Source of the DNA: M3007 sp044226205
Lineage (GTDB): Bacteria; Bacteroidota; Bacteroidia; Chitinophagales; Saprospiraceae
Direction of reading: 5' to 3'
DNA: 64,000 nucleotides
NCBI GenBank assembly: GCA_044226205.1
Contig: JBGAHL010000021.1
Location: 1 to 64,000 of the forward strand
In this document: positions 1 to 8,406 of the stretch, piece after piece
How the letters are laid out: each line of letters starts with the position of its first letter
Position numbering within the stretch: the stretch's first letter is position 1
Notes under the pieces: generated by a model
Told to the model about the DNA's origin: nothing
What the model saw: the letters and a program-made list of their open reading frames with translations, nothing else
Databases searched by the model: none
Translations under genes and position numbers: made by a program

Positions 1-1
1 C

Positions 2-139
2 GTCGCTCGATTAGGCGGCTGGAAGGGATATTCAAAAAGCGAAAGACCGCCTGGGCCAATTACCATGTGGCTGGGACTGCAAAAACTCCAGACCTATGTG
101 AATGCAAAGGCCCTCTTTGCTAAAAATAACGATACCTAA
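2..139 (+). CDS. IS4/Tn5-family transposase, C-terminal fragment (cut by window edge)
   Basis: Only the last 45 codons are present, running from the window edge to TAA at 137-139. The peptide contains LGGWKGYSKS, then PPGPITMWLGLQKLQ. This matches the conserved tail of Tn5-like IS4 transposases, where the catalytic Glu region is followed by a 'GxKGxxxxxxPGPxTLWxGLxxL' segment. The DDE catalytic core would lie to the left of the window, so I cannot say whether the gene is intact. No inverted terminal repeat could be assigned with confidence downstream. The overlapping reading on the opposite strand belongs to nothing. The identification rests on the short motif alone but is fairly specific. 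Confidence 0.75.
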   Translation, partial: VARLGGWKGYSKSERPPGPITMWLGLQKLQTYVNAKALFAKNNDT

Positions 140-198
140 TTGTCAATGAACTCATTTTGTGTGCATACCGTAGGTGAAAACACCAAGCACGGCCCAAA

Positions 199-238
199 AA
201 AAGCGGGGGTGGCGCAATGCCACCCCCGCTTTTTTTTA
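199..238. terminator. Bidirectional intrinsic terminator
   Basis: An 11-bp perfect stem (203-213 with 219-229, GCGGGGGTGGC) has a 5-base loop and is flanked by A-runs on the left and eight Ts on the right. It lies between the transposase tail and the 3' end of the minus-strand lipoprotein gene and can serve both. Confidence 0.85.
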
Positions 239-253
239 ACGCGACATCAAAGT

Positions 254-1447
254 TCAAAGCATCGCGCGGCTGCGCCGCAATTGGTCCCGGAGGTCGGGTT
301 TCAAACGGTCGGCAGCCTGAATGAGCATGTCCTCGTCGGGCGGGAAGGGCAGCGGGCGGTTGCCGATGCGGCGTCGGGTGTCGGCGCTCAGGGCGCGTTC
401 GTCGCCGGTGAAGGTGGAGGCAAAATTTTCAAAAACCACTTCGGTGCCCAGCTCGTTCGATTCGAGGCGCGTGTTGCGGGCCGCGTCGAACACATCGATG
501 GTGCCCGTCAGGCGCACGGCTTTGGTTTGGTGAATTTCGACCACGGCGGCGTGGATGCGCACCATGCGCGGGGTTTTGATATCGTTGCCGAGGCTGTCTT
601 TTTTGACGTTGCCACGCGCATCGAGCACGTAGTTCCAGCCGTCCTGAATTTCTTTTTCATCCACGTAATTGCGTTCCAGTACACGTTCGGGGCTGACATC
701 AACGCGGCGGATGTTGAACACGGCGCGGTAATCGAATTTAATACCCGGCTCCTGTGTGAAATGGTACGATTTCCATTCGCTGTCGAGGTCGTTTTTACCG
801 ATCGCCAGTACGCGGTCGTTGAAAGAGCGCGGAAGCACCTTGTCGCTCTGGTTTTTGATTTCGAACAGCACGTGGGTGGTGCCGAGGGCGCGGGCGTCCT
901 GTTTGAGCTCGGCGGTATTTTTGTAATTGCGGTAGTAGCATTCTTCAAGTTTTTCCAGCACCTCATACGCTTCGCGGGCGGCTGGTTTGTCGCCTTTATC
1001 GGCGCGCAACAGCAGGGTTTCGGCGCGGGTGTAGAGAAACTCCGCGGCTTTCTGGCGGCTTTCGACCTCCATTTTGGCAATATCGAGGAAAGCGAACTTG
1101 GCCTGGTAACCGCTCTTGGAACGCAGGGGCGTGAGCGGCGCAATTTTTTGCTGGCGCTCGCGGATCTTGCGGTGGATGGCGTTGATCTTCTCCCAGTTTT
1201 CAGGGCGTTCTTCGTACAGCAGGGCGTCGATGGCGCGCAGGTCGCGGGTTTGTGCGCGGGCAAATGCTTCTTCGAGGCCCTTGACGTACTCGGTTTTCTT
1301 TTTGGATTTGCCGCGCAGTTTGCGGAGGCAAAATTCGATCGCGGAATCGTAGTCACCGCTTTCGGTATAACGTTGCAGGGTGTTGCAGGCAGAAACGAGA
1401 AAGGAGGTCAGAAGGAGCAGTGCGAGCAAACGGGTCTGGCGGCGCAT
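254..1447 (-). CDS. Predicted lipoprotein of unknown function
   Basis: A 397-residue protein. Residues 1-21 form a signal peptide ending in the lipobox LVSAC, so it should be lipidated at Cys21 and sit in the periplasm, probably on a membrane. The body is soluble, Lys/Arg/Glu-rich and largely helical in its first half (residues about 25-190, charged segments around KIRERQQKIAP). The second half looks more beta-rich. The N-terminal region, with TESGDYDSAIEFCLRKL, resembles a TPR-like helix pair, but no family is recognised. It has its own terminator and is separated by 152 bp from the next upstream gene, so it is probably monocistronic. The start is the ATG directly before the basic n-region MRRQTR. 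Function cannot be assigned. Confidence 0.8.
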   Translation of the reverse strand: MRRQTRLLALLLLTSFLVSACNTLQRYTESGDYDSAIEFCLRKLRGKSKKKTEYVKGLEEAFARAQTRDLRAIDALLYEERPENWEKINAIHRKIRERQQKIAPLTPLRSKSGYQAKFAFLDIAKMEVESRQKAAEFLYTRAETLLLRADKGDKPAAREAYEVLEKLEECYYRNYKNTAELKQDARALGTTHVLFEIKNQSDKVLPRSFNDRVLAIGKNDLDSEWKSYHFTQEPGIKFDYRAVFNIRRVDVSPERVLERNYVDEKEIQDGWNYVLDARGNVKKDSLGNDIKTPRMVRIHAAVVEIHQTKAVRLTGTIDVFDAARNTRLESNELGTEVVFENFASTFTGDERALSADTRRRIGNRPLPFPPDEDMLIQAADRLKPDLRDQLRRSRAML

Positions 1448-1599
1448 AACGGTTATCGTTTTGATTGTTTTCTGAATTTGAGCGCAAGATGTGCGTTCGG
1501 GTTGCGAACATGCTTTTAAAAGCTGTTAGCAGGCTCGTAAAATTTGTTAAAATTGTAAAGGGTTATTGAGCGGGCGTTAATGGCTTGTAAACAAGTTGC

Positions 1600-2358
1600 T
1601 CATTGCCGGGCAGTTTTCTCCAGTTCCCGCAATGCCCTATACTTCCAGCCGGTCTCCAGCGCGCTGATCCGGCAAATGGTCCAGCCGGCCCGCCCATCGA
1701 GGAAGCCCCTTTTGAACACATAATTGCGCAGCCATTTGACGGCAGGGCTCAGCGCGAGGTTCCACCAGCGGGCCCGGCGGCCGCGCGCATACATGGCCTT
1801 CGCGGCAATGTCGGCATACTTGCGGGCCCGCGAGTAGTGTTCTTCCACGGTGTAATAACTGTAATGCAACAAATCGCCGCGCAGGCGGAGCTGACGGGCG
1901 CCGGGCGTCATTTCAATTTTGTCGTGCGGATTCAGGCCGCCCCATTGCGCGAGCCGCCGGTCGAAAAGCCTCAACTTGCGATCGGGATACCAACCCGAAT
2001 GGTGAATCCACTGCCCGCAATAATTGGTCAGGCGGTTCATGGCATAGCCCTCGGCCTGCCAATGGTCTTTCACGGCCAGCACCGATTGCCGCAAGTCATC
2101 GCTGAGCGCTTCGTCGGCATCGAGCGACAGCACCCAGTCGTGCGCAGCCTGCGAAAGCGCGTAATTCTTTTGTTCGATGTGCCCGCCGAAAGGATGCTGG
2201 ACAAAACGCGCGCCCTTTTCCCGGCAAATCGCCTCCGTCCGGTCGGTCGAAAAAGAATCCACCACCACGACCTCGTCGGCCACCCCGGCCAGCGAATCGA
2301 GGCAACGGCCGATGTTGCGTTCTTCATTAAACGTGATGATGACGGCGGAAAGCGGCAT
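1600..2358 (-). CDS. Family 2 glycosyltransferase, WaaE/KdtX-like
   Basis: A 252-residue GT-A fold enzyme expected to transfer a sugar from a nucleotide donor onto a lipopolysaccharide or other envelope glycan at the inner face of the membrane. The N-terminus has the nucleotide-binding strand MPLSAVIITFNEERNI, then VVVVDSFSTD near residue 30 and the metal-binding LSLDADEAL near residue 80. The HHSGWYPDRKLRLFDR region near residue 125 is typical of the WaaE/KdtX branch (LPS core heptose beta-1,4-glucosyltransferase in proteobacteria). There is no transmembrane tail. It lies 35 bp downstream of nadB on the same strand and may be cotranscribed with it, although the functions are unrelated. The acceptor and the sugar are not determinable from sequence. 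Confidence 0.85.
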   Translation of the reverse strand: MPLSAVIITFNEERNIGRCLDSLAGVADEVVVVDSFSTDRTEAICREKGARFVQHPFGGHIEQKNYALSQAAHDWVLSLDADEALSDDLRQSVLAVKDHWQAEGYAMNRLTNYCGQWIHHSGWYPDRKLRLFDRRLAQWGGLNPHDKIEMTPGARQLRLRGDLLHYSYYTVEEHYSRARKYADIAAKAMYARGRRARWWNLALSPAVKWLRNYVFKRGFLDGRAGWTICRISALETGWKYRALRELEKTARQ

Positions 2359-2393
2359 TTTTTTGACTGGCGACCAAGGCCCTGGTGCGTGTT

Positions 2394-4004
2394 TTACAAA
2401 ATCGAGTGTTCGATAAAAGGCAGCTTTTCAGGGTAATCCGTGGTGAAATGCAGCCCCCGGCTTTCGTGGCGATCCTTGGCGGAGCGGGTGATGAGGTACG
2501 CGACGGTGATCAGGTTGCGCAACTCCATCAGCTGCGGCGAAATGACGGCGCTTTTGTACAATTCCTCCGTCTCGCGGTACAGCAGGTAAAGGCGGTCCAT
2601 GGCGCGTTGCAAACGCACGTTGGAGCGCACGATACCGACGTAGTACGACATGATTTCGCGCAATTCTTTCAAACTCTGCGTGATGAGGACCATTTCGGAA
2701 GGATTGGATGTGCCCTCCGCATTCCAGTCGGGCACGTCGTCGCGGAACGACCAGCTTTCGAGCTGGCCGGCCACATCTTCGGCGATGCGATGGGCAAAGA
2801 CCATGGCCTCCAGCAAGGAGTTGGAGGCCAGGCGGTTGGCGCCGTGCAGGCCCGTGCTGGAGCACTCGCCCGCGGCATACAAGCGGTCGATGCTGCTGCG
2901 CCCCCGGGCATCCACCTGAATACCGCCGCACATGTAATGGCAGGCCGGCACCACGGGGATCATGTTGTGCATGGGGTCGATCCCTATGCTTTGGCATTTT
3001 TCATAAATAGTGGGGAAGTGCGCCACGAAATCCTCCTTGTTCAGGTGCCGGCAGTCGAGGTACATGCATTCCGTACCGCGTTTTTTCATTTCGGCGTCGA
3101 TGGCCCGCGCAACCACGTCGCGGGGGGCCAGGGAGCCCCGGGCGTCGTAGTGTTGCATAAATTCTTCGCCGTCCTCGGTTTTCAGCACGCCGCCGAAGCC
3201 CCGCACGGCCTCGGAGATGAGGAAAGAAGGATTTTGCCCGGCCGGGTTGTACAACGAAGTGGGGTGAAACTGCATGAACTCCATGTTTTCCACCCGCCCT
3301 TTGGCGCGATATACCATCGCGACGCCGTCGCCCGTGGCAATCACGGGGTTGGTTGTGGATTTGTACACCTGTCCGCCGCCGCCAGTGCAAAGCACCGTGA
3401 CTTTCGACAGGAGCGTATCGATCTCACCGTTATCACGGTTGAGGGCGTAGCAGCCGTAACATTCGATATTGGGCGTGACGCGAATGACCATGTAACCCAG
3501 GTGGTGCTGGGTAATCAGGTCGAGGGCAAAATAATTTTCCTGCACCCTGATATTGGGGTAGCGCGAAGCCTCTTCCATGAGGGCACGCTGGATCTCCCAG
3601 CCGGTCAGGTCTTTGTAGTGCAAAATCCGATGCTCGGAATGGCCACCCTCACGGGCCAGGTCGTAGGCCGTCGAGTCTTTTTCCTTGTCAAATCGTGCCC
3701 CCCAGTCGATGATTTCCTGCACGCGCTGCGGGCCTTCCTGAACGACAATCTCCACGATATCGCGTTTGCAAAGGCCATCGCCGGCGATCAGGGTGTCTTC
3801 GACGTGTTTGTCAAAATTGTCTTTTTCATGATCCCACACTGCCGCCACGCCGCCCTGGGCATAGCGGGTGTTGCTTTCGCCTTCCACCGTTTTGGTGAGG
3901 ACGAGGATATCGCGGTTCGGAAATTTTCGGGCGGTTTTGATGGCAAAGGTGAGGCCGGCAATACCGGAGCCCAGCACAAGAATATCGGTTTTTCTACGCG
4001 CCAT
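2394..4004 (-). CDS. nadB: L-aspartate oxidase
   Basis: A 536-residue flavoenzyme that oxidises L-aspartate to iminoaspartate, the first step of de novo NAD synthesis in the cytoplasm. NadA (quinolinate synthase) would be its partner. Visible features are the FAD Rossmann motif GSGIAG at residues 12-17, NTRYAQGGVAAVWD near residue 50, the substrate-loop EGGHSEHRI near residue 120, FMQFHPTSLY near residue 245 and the active-site SLAPRDVVARAID region near residue 295. The second FAD contact is LYAAGECSSTGLHGANRLASNSLL (read in pieces), followed by the helical C-terminal domain. The length matches the family. nadA and nadC are not in this window. The start is the first ATG, directly before the FAD-binding strand. 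Confidence 0.95.
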   Translation of the reverse strand: MARRKTDILVLGSGIAGLTFAIKTARKFPNRDILVLTKTVEGESNTRYAQGGVAAVWDHEKDNFDKHVEDTLIAGDGLCKRDIVEIVVQEGPQRVQEIIDWGARFDKEKDSTAYDLAREGGHSEHRILHYKDLTGWEIQRALMEEASRYPNIRVQENYFALDLITQHHLGYMVIRVTPNIECYGCYALNRDNGEIDTLLSKVTVLCTGGGGQVYKSTTNPVIATGDGVAMVYRAKGRVENMEFMQFHPTSLYNPAGQNPSFLISEAVRGFGGVLKTEDGEEFMQHYDARGSLAPRDVVARAIDAEMKKRGTECMYLDCRHLNKEDFVAHFPTIYEKCQSIGIDPMHNMIPVVPACHYMCGGIQVDARGRSSIDRLYAAGECSSTGLHGANRLASNSLLEAMVFAHRIAEDVAGQLESWSFRDDVPDWNAEGTSNPSEMVLITQSLKELREIMSYYVGIVRSNVRLQRAMDRLYLLYRETEELYKSAVISPQLMELRNLITVAYLITRSAKDRHESRGLHFTTDYPEKLPFIEHSIL

Positions 4005-4021
4005 TTTGAAGGACGGATAAG

Positions 4022-4059
4022 TTTCTCCGCCTGTGCATCAGTCCGCACAGGCGGAGAAA
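4022..4059. terminator. Strong hairpin between a barrel gene and nadB
   Basis: A perfect 15-bp inverted repeat (4022-4036 with 4045-4059, arm TTTCTCCGCCTGTGC) with an 8-base loop. It lies just after the stop of the upstream minus-strand gene. No U-run follows it, so it may be a weak terminator or an RNA-stabilising hairpin. Confidence 0.5.
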
Positions 4060-4076
4060 TTGAAGAGAAAAAAAGT

Positions 4077-4673
4077 TTAGTTGAAAGCGTACGAAGCCGT
4101 CACGGTGAGGTTCCAGTTGCGGGTTGCGTCGAGCGCCTTGATGTCGAACAGTTGGGTAAAGCTGGAGTTGAAGCGGGCGTGCAAGCCGATATTGCCGATG
4201 TCGAGGCCCGCGCCGACATGCCAGCCGGCGTCGAGTTTGTTGACGTTGAAGTCCTTGTCCACCGACGAGATCAGGGTGCCTGCCTGCAAACCGCCCTGGA
4301 TATTAAAAAAGGTGAGGAAATTGATGTCGAGCGACAAGGGCAGTTCCACGTAGTTCAGTTTAAAACTGATGTCGTCCAGGCTATCGGGCGTCACGGTGGC
4401 GCCTTTCATGGAAAAAAGCAGTTCGGGGCGGAGCGAAAAGGCGACTTGTTTGGGTCGTCCGAGCGGCACTTTGGCAAATACGCCGCCGACGAAGCCCACC
4501 CGTCCCTTGCGGTCTTCAAAGTCTTGTTTGGAAAAATTGGCGGCGCTCAGGCCGGCTTTGAGTCCAAAACGGGTATGGCCTTCGGGGTCGGCCATTTGTG
4601 CACGCATAGCCGGAAGGAGGAGGAAAAAGACGGCCGGCACAAGCAGCAGTCTGATCGCATGGTGCAGTTTCAT
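4077..4673 (-). CDS. PorT-like outer membrane beta-barrel protein
   Basis: A 198-residue protein with a signal peptide at about residues 1-25 (hydrophobic LLLVPAVFFLLLPA, then MRAQ with cleavage before Gln). The rest shows alternating hydrophobic/polar strands typical of a small 8-stranded outer-membrane barrel, opening with FGLKAGLSAANFS, as in the PorT/OMP_b-brl_2 family. The C-terminus is LTVTASYAFN, with an aromatic penultimate residue as expected for BAM-assembled barrels. The family covers many poorly characterised Bacteroidota barrels, and no specific role in secretion is implied. It is separated from nadB by a hairpin and is probably transcribed alone. Confidence 0.8.
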   Translation of the reverse strand: MKLHHAIRLLLVPAVFFLLLPAMRAQMADPEGHTRFGLKAGLSAANFSKQDFEDRKGRVGFVGGVFAKVPLGRPKQVAFSLRPELLFSMKGATVTPDSLDDISFKLNYVELPLSLDINFLTFFNIQGGLQAGTLISSVDKDFNVNKLDAGWHVGAGLDIGNIGLHARFNSSFTQLFDIKALDATRNWNLTVTASYAFN

Positions 4674-4776
4674 AGCAGTACGTTTTTTTGATTTGCAAAA
4701 AGGGTGAATTTGCCTGTAAAAGTAGGCGGAAGGGTCGATTAAACCCTGAATACCCGGGGTGATTCACCCAAATGAA

Positions 4777-4814
4777 ACAGGGCAAACGGGCCGGTCGCCG
4801 GTCGTTTGCCCTGT
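4777..4814. terminator. Hairpin downstream of the pseudouridine synthase gene
   Basis: A perfect 12-bp inverted repeat (4777-4788 with 4803-4814, arm ACAGGGCAAACG) lies 22 bp beyond the stop of the minus-strand synthase gene. The loop is itself self-complementary. Only a weak T-rich stretch follows on the minus strand, so termination efficiency is uncertain. Confidence 0.5.
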
Positions 4815-4835
4815 TGTCGCTGAAAAAAGGCTGAT

Positions 4836-6587
4836 TTACAGGTCTTCTTCCAGTTCCATATCGTTGTCCTCGAAATCATCCCCGGCATTCGGTCGTTTGC
4901 CGCCCGTTGTGGGGTGGCCCGTGAAATGCTTGAGCATGATGATCTCGCGTTGCGACAGTTCGCGGAAAGCGCCGCGGGGCAGGTCTTTTTTGGTCAGGCC
5001 GCCGTAGTAGAAGCGGTCGAGTTTTTTGACCTGGTAGCCGAGTGATTCGAACAGCCTGCGGACGATGCGGTTGCGGCCCACGATGATTTCGAGTTCCACC
5101 ACTTCGCGGCGGGGGTGATCTTCGGCGTAGCGCAGCCAGTTGACCTGAATGGGTCCGTCTTCGAGTTCGACGCCGGCGAGGATTTTTTCAAAATCCGCGT
5201 TGGTCAGCCCTCGGTCGAGTCCCACGCGGTATTGTTTCTGAACGTGATAGCTCGGGTGGGAAAGTTTCTGGGCCAGGTCGCCGTCGTTGGTCAGCAGGAT
5301 CAGGCCCGTGGTGTCGCGGTCGAGGCGCCCGACGGGGTAGAGCCGTTCGGGGAAATGCGGATCGACGATGTCGAGCACTGTTGCACGGCCGTGTTCGTCT
5401 TCGGTAGTGGTGATGACGTTCTTCGGCTTGTTCAGCAGCACGTACACGAGGCGCTCCTGGATGTGCATTTCCTTGCCCTCGCAGGTGACGGCGTCGCCGG
5501 GCTGGATGCGGTAGTGCGGTTCGAGTTTTACCTCGCCGTTTACCGTTACTTGTCCGTCTTTTACAAATTCAACGGCCTTGCGGCGCGAGGATACGCCACA
5601 ATGGGCGAGGTATTTATTGAGCGGCATGCCTTCACCGCTGGGCAGATCGGGCTTCGGCTTTTTTTCTACAAAAAATTCTTCCCGTTTGCGGAAGGGTTTC
5701 TGACCGAAAGGTTTGCGATCCTGCCAGGGCCTGCGTTCGCCATAGCCACCGCCGCCGCCGCCTTCGCGGTTGCGATCCTGCCAGGGTTTGCGCTCTCCAT
5801 AGCCACCACCGCCGCCGCCTTCGCGGTTGCGGTCCTGCCAGGGTTTGCGCTCGCCGTAGCCGCCACCACCACCGCCGCCTTCGCGGTTGCGATCTTCCCA
5901 GGGTTTGCGTTCGCCGTAGCCGCCACCACCGCCGCCTTCGCGGTTGCGATCCTGCCAGGGCTTGCGTTCGCCGTAGCCGCCACCACCACCGCCTTCGCGG
6001 TTGCGATCCTGCCAGGGCTTGCGTTCGCCGTAGCCGCCGCCACCACCGCCTTCGCGGTTGCGATCCTGCCAGGGCTTGCGTTCGCCGTAGCCGCCACCAC
6101 CACCGCCTTCGCGGTTGCGATCCTGCCAGGGTTTGCGTTCGCCGTAGCCGCCGCCACCACCGCCTTCGCGGTTGCGGTCCTGCCAGGGTTTGCGTTCACC
6201 GAAGCCGCCGCCGCCACCGCCTTCGCGGTTGCGGTCTTGCCAGGGTTTGCGTTCACCGAAGCCACCGCCGCCTTCACGGTTGCGGTCCTGCCAGGGCTTG
6301 CGTTCACCGAAGCCGCCATCGCCACCTTCACGGTTGCGGTCTTGCCAGGGCTTGCGCTCACCGAAGTCAGCATCGCCGCCTTCGCGGTTGCGATCCTGCA
6401 CGGGTTTGCGTTCAAGGTTTGCGTCATCGCCGGAGTTTTCATTCCGGGACTCGTACTCGGTCTTGTTAAAATCGGGGGTCTCTGACGAATTTTCGTCTTT
6501 GGCGGGATAGAAGGTTTTTGGACGCTCTTTCAGCGAAAACCCGGGTGCCGTCTTGGTCAAACGAGGACGGCGTTTTTTCTCTTCCAT
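4836..6587 (-). CDS. RluB/RsuA-type pseudouridine synthase with long Arg/Gly repeat N-terminus
   Basis: A 583-residue protein whose last 270 residues or so form a standard RNA pseudouridine synthase. An S4 RNA-binding domain (MPLNKYLAHCGVSSRRKA) is followed by the catalytic motif GRLDRDTTGLILLTNDG, whose Asp is the nucleophile, and by GRNRIVRRLFESLGY. It should isomerise a uridine in 23S or 16S rRNA. The N-terminal half is low-complexity: about twelve near-identical units ERKPWQDRNREGG plus Gly/Tyr, flanked by basic tails. Such Arg/Gly tails in Bacteroidota synthases are likely disordered RNA-binding extensions. The family core is about 240-290 residues, so this protein is doubled by the repeat. 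The acidic C-terminus is also unusual. The target uridine is not predictable. Confidence 0.9.
   Translation of the reverse strand: MEEKKRRPRLTKTAPGFSLKERPKTFYPAKDENSSETPDFNKTEYESRNENSGDDANLERKPVQDRNREGGDADFGERKPWQDRNREGGDGGFGERKPWQDRNREGGGGFGERKPWQDRNREGGGGGGFGERKPWQDRNREGGGGGGYGERKPWQDRNREGGGGGGYGERKPWQDRNREGGGGGGYGERKPWQDRNREGGGGGGYGERKPWQDRNREGGGGGGYGERKPWEDRNREGGGGGGGYGERKPWQDRNREGGGGGGYGERKPWQDRNREGGGGGGYGERRPWQDRKPFGQKPFRKREEFFVEKKPKPDLPSGEGMPLNKYLAHCGVSSRRKAVEFVKDGQVTVNGEVKLEPHYRIQPGDAVTCEGKEMHIQERLVYVLLNKPKNVITTTEDEHGRATVLDIVDPHFPERLYPVGRLDRDTTGLILLTNDGDLAQKLSHPSYHVQKQYRVGLDRGLTNADFEKILAGVELEDGPIQVNWLRYAEDHPRREVVELEIIVGRNRIVRRLFESLGYQVKKLDRFYYGGLTKKDLPRGAFRELSQREIIMLKHFTGHPTTGGKRPNAGDDFEDNDMELEEDL
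5712..6412 (-). repeat. In-frame 51-60 bp minisatellite encoding ERKPWQDRNREGG units
   Basis: Twelve full units and one degenerate unit, mostly 57 bp (19 codons), lie inside the pseudouridine synthase gene. The central copies are almost identical at DNA level, while the outer copies (6240-6412) carry shorter or Asp-containing linkers. Unit length is always a multiple of three, so copy-number change would alter protein length without breaking the frame. Slippage or unequal recombination is the likely source. Confidence 0.9.
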
Positions 6588-6776
6588 TGAAATTGTGTAG
6601 GTTACGTAAAGTTGGTTGTGACTGACACAGCCGGGGCAAATATCCGATAAAAGCGGGGATGGCTCTGAAACGGCTGATTAATTTTTATTTAAAGGATTAA
6701 TCTGTCCGTAAAAACGTGCCAGATTTCAAAAAGGTGTGAGCGGAAGAGAAAAAAACTGAATTTGTTTTCGCCCCGG

Positions 6777-8354
6777 TCAATGCGCTTCCGACATCGCGGC
6801 TTTGGCATCGGACGAAACCTGTTTTTTACCTGGTTTGATAAAAAAGATCAACGGGAATACGATGATAAAAAAGACGGAAATCAGCCTGAACGTATCGAGG
6901 TAGGTGAGCAGGTAGGCCTGTTTTTCAACGGCAAAATTCAATTGTTTGTAAGCCATCGCCGTGGCGTCAGCCACGGAAGCCCCCGTTCGGCTGATCAAGC
7001 CCTGTACCATGGTGTTGAGGCGCTCGTCGAAGGCGGGGTTGCCGGGTACGGTATAGGCAACCAGGTCGGTTTTATGCTGGGCAAATTGCCGGGCGATGTA
7101 GTTGTTGGATATGGCGATGCCGAACGCGCCGCCCAGTTGCCGGATCATGTTGTTGAGGGCGATGCCGGACGGATAATCGCGGGGTTGCAGGCCTGCAACT
7201 GCCTGACTGATGAGTGGCAACTGCACCATGCTGATACCGACAGCCCGCAGGGCCAGGGGACCGAAAAAGTCCCATTTGCCCGATTGCGGATTCGCGCCGG
7301 CGCTCCACCAGCCGAAAATGATGAACAGGATAAAACCCATGACCACAAAAGGAACAGGAGAGGCACCGCTCGACATCCGTTTACCAATAATAGGCATCAG
7401 CAACACCCCGATCGCAGTAGCCGGGAGGATGGACAAACCCGTTTCGAGCGGCGACCAGCCCAACACTCTTTGGGCAAGAATCGGGTAAATAAAGACGGAC
7501 GTAAACAAGCCCAGGCCGACGACAAAGGTAAAAACCGTCGTCAGCGCAAGGGTTCGGTTGCCCATCACCCGAAGGTTGACGACCGGGTGCGGGATCGTCA
7601 GCTCCCGCCAGATAAAACCCACGACACCGACGGCCGCCGTCAGCGACAACAACCTGATGGCATCGCTGGCAAACCAGTCGTCGGCTTCCCCGCGCTCCAG
7701 CACGTATTGCAACGACCCGATCCCGATGGCCAGCAAGGCAATGCCCGGGTAATCGATGGTCATGGATTTCTTTTTTTCACCCTCGCCCGGTTTGCGCTCG
7801 ATAAACAGAACGGCCAGCACCGTGGCAACGATCCCGATCGGGATATTGACCGTAAAAATCAGCGGCCAGTTGGCCGAATCGAGTATCCAGCCCCCGACCG
7901 TCGGGCCCAGCGTCGGGCCCAGCACGATCCCCATACCGAACAGCCCGCTGGCCATCGGACGATCCTTCGGCTCGAAAGCGTCGAACAAAATACTTTGCGA
8001 GGTGGACAACAAAGCGCCGCCGCCGATACCCTGCACGAAACGCCAGAACACCAGTTCCCACAGCCCTGTGGACGTGCCGCAGAGCCAGGACGCGATCGTG
8101 AACAGGACCATCGAAAAAATGTAATAGTTCTTCCGGCCGAAGTATTCGGCCAAAAAACCGGTCATGGGGATGATCACAACGTTGGCAATCGCATACGAAG
8201 TGATGACCCAGGCAATGTCTTCAATCGTGACGCCCAGGCTGCCGGCCATTTGCGACAGCGCCACATTCACGATGGACGTGTCCACCAGTTCCATGATCGC
8301 AGCCGACACGGTGGTGAGCACTATGATAAACCGGGCAAAGCCTTTGGCAGCCAT
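6777..8354 (-). CDS. DHA2-family MFS drug:H+ antiporter (EmrB-like)
   Basis: A 525-residue inner-membrane protein with about 14 hydrophobic segments, the size and topology of the DHA2 (14-TM) drug efflux family. Visible motifs are MELVDTSIVNVAL in TM1 (motif D1), the loop motif FLAEYFGRKNYY after TM2 (motif A) and FVQGIGGGAL near residue 110. GIVLGPTLGPTVGGWI near residue 150 is motif C, typical of antiporters. It should pair with the membrane-fusion and TolC-type proteins encoded just upstream to export amphipathic compounds across both membranes. It is the last gene of a four-gene leftward operon (tetR, tolC, emrA-like, emrB-like), 52 bp after the fusion protein. The substrate is unknown. 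Confidence 0.92.
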   Translation of the reverse strand: MAAKGFARFIIVLTTVSAAIMELVDTSIVNVALSQMAGSLGVTIEDIAWVITSYAIANVVIIPMTGFLAEYFGRKNYYIFSMVLFTIASWLCGTSTGLWELVFWRFVQGIGGGALLSTSQSILFDAFEPKDRPMASGLFGMGIVLGPTLGPTVGGWILDSANWPLIFTVNIPIGIVATVLAVLFIERKPGEGEKKKSMTIDYPGIALLAIGIGSLQYVLERGEADDWFASDAIRLLSLTAAVGVVGFIWRELTIPHPVVNLRVMGNRTLALTTVFTFVVGLGLFTSVFIYPILAQRVLGWSPLETGLSILPATAIGVLLMPIIGKRMSSGASPVPFVVMGFILFIIFGWWSAGANPQSGKWDFFGPLALRAVGISMVQLPLISQAVAGLQPRDYPSGIALNNMIRQLGGAFGIAISNNYIARQFAQHKTDLVAYTVPGNPAFDERLNTMVQGLISRTGASVADATAMAYKQLNFAVEKQAYLLTYLDTFRLISVFFIIVFPLIFFIKPGKKQVSSDAKAAMSEAH

Positions 8355-8406
8355 ACTGTGGTTCGATGCTTTGGAAAATGAATTAAAAAAATCGCAACTG
8401 GTTAGG

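Noticed and set aside
140..1519. 459-codon plus-strand open frame
   Set aside because: Antisense to a lipoprotein gene with a clear lipobox and start; crosses a strong terminator.
2385..4691. 768-codon plus-strand open frame opposite nadB
   Set aside because: Antisense shadow; nadB motifs on the minus strand are unambiguous.
5115..6485. Long Ala/Val-rich open frame on the plus strand across the minisatellite
   Set aside because: It is the antisense shadow of the repeat in the pseudouridine synthase gene; no promoter or recognisable domain.
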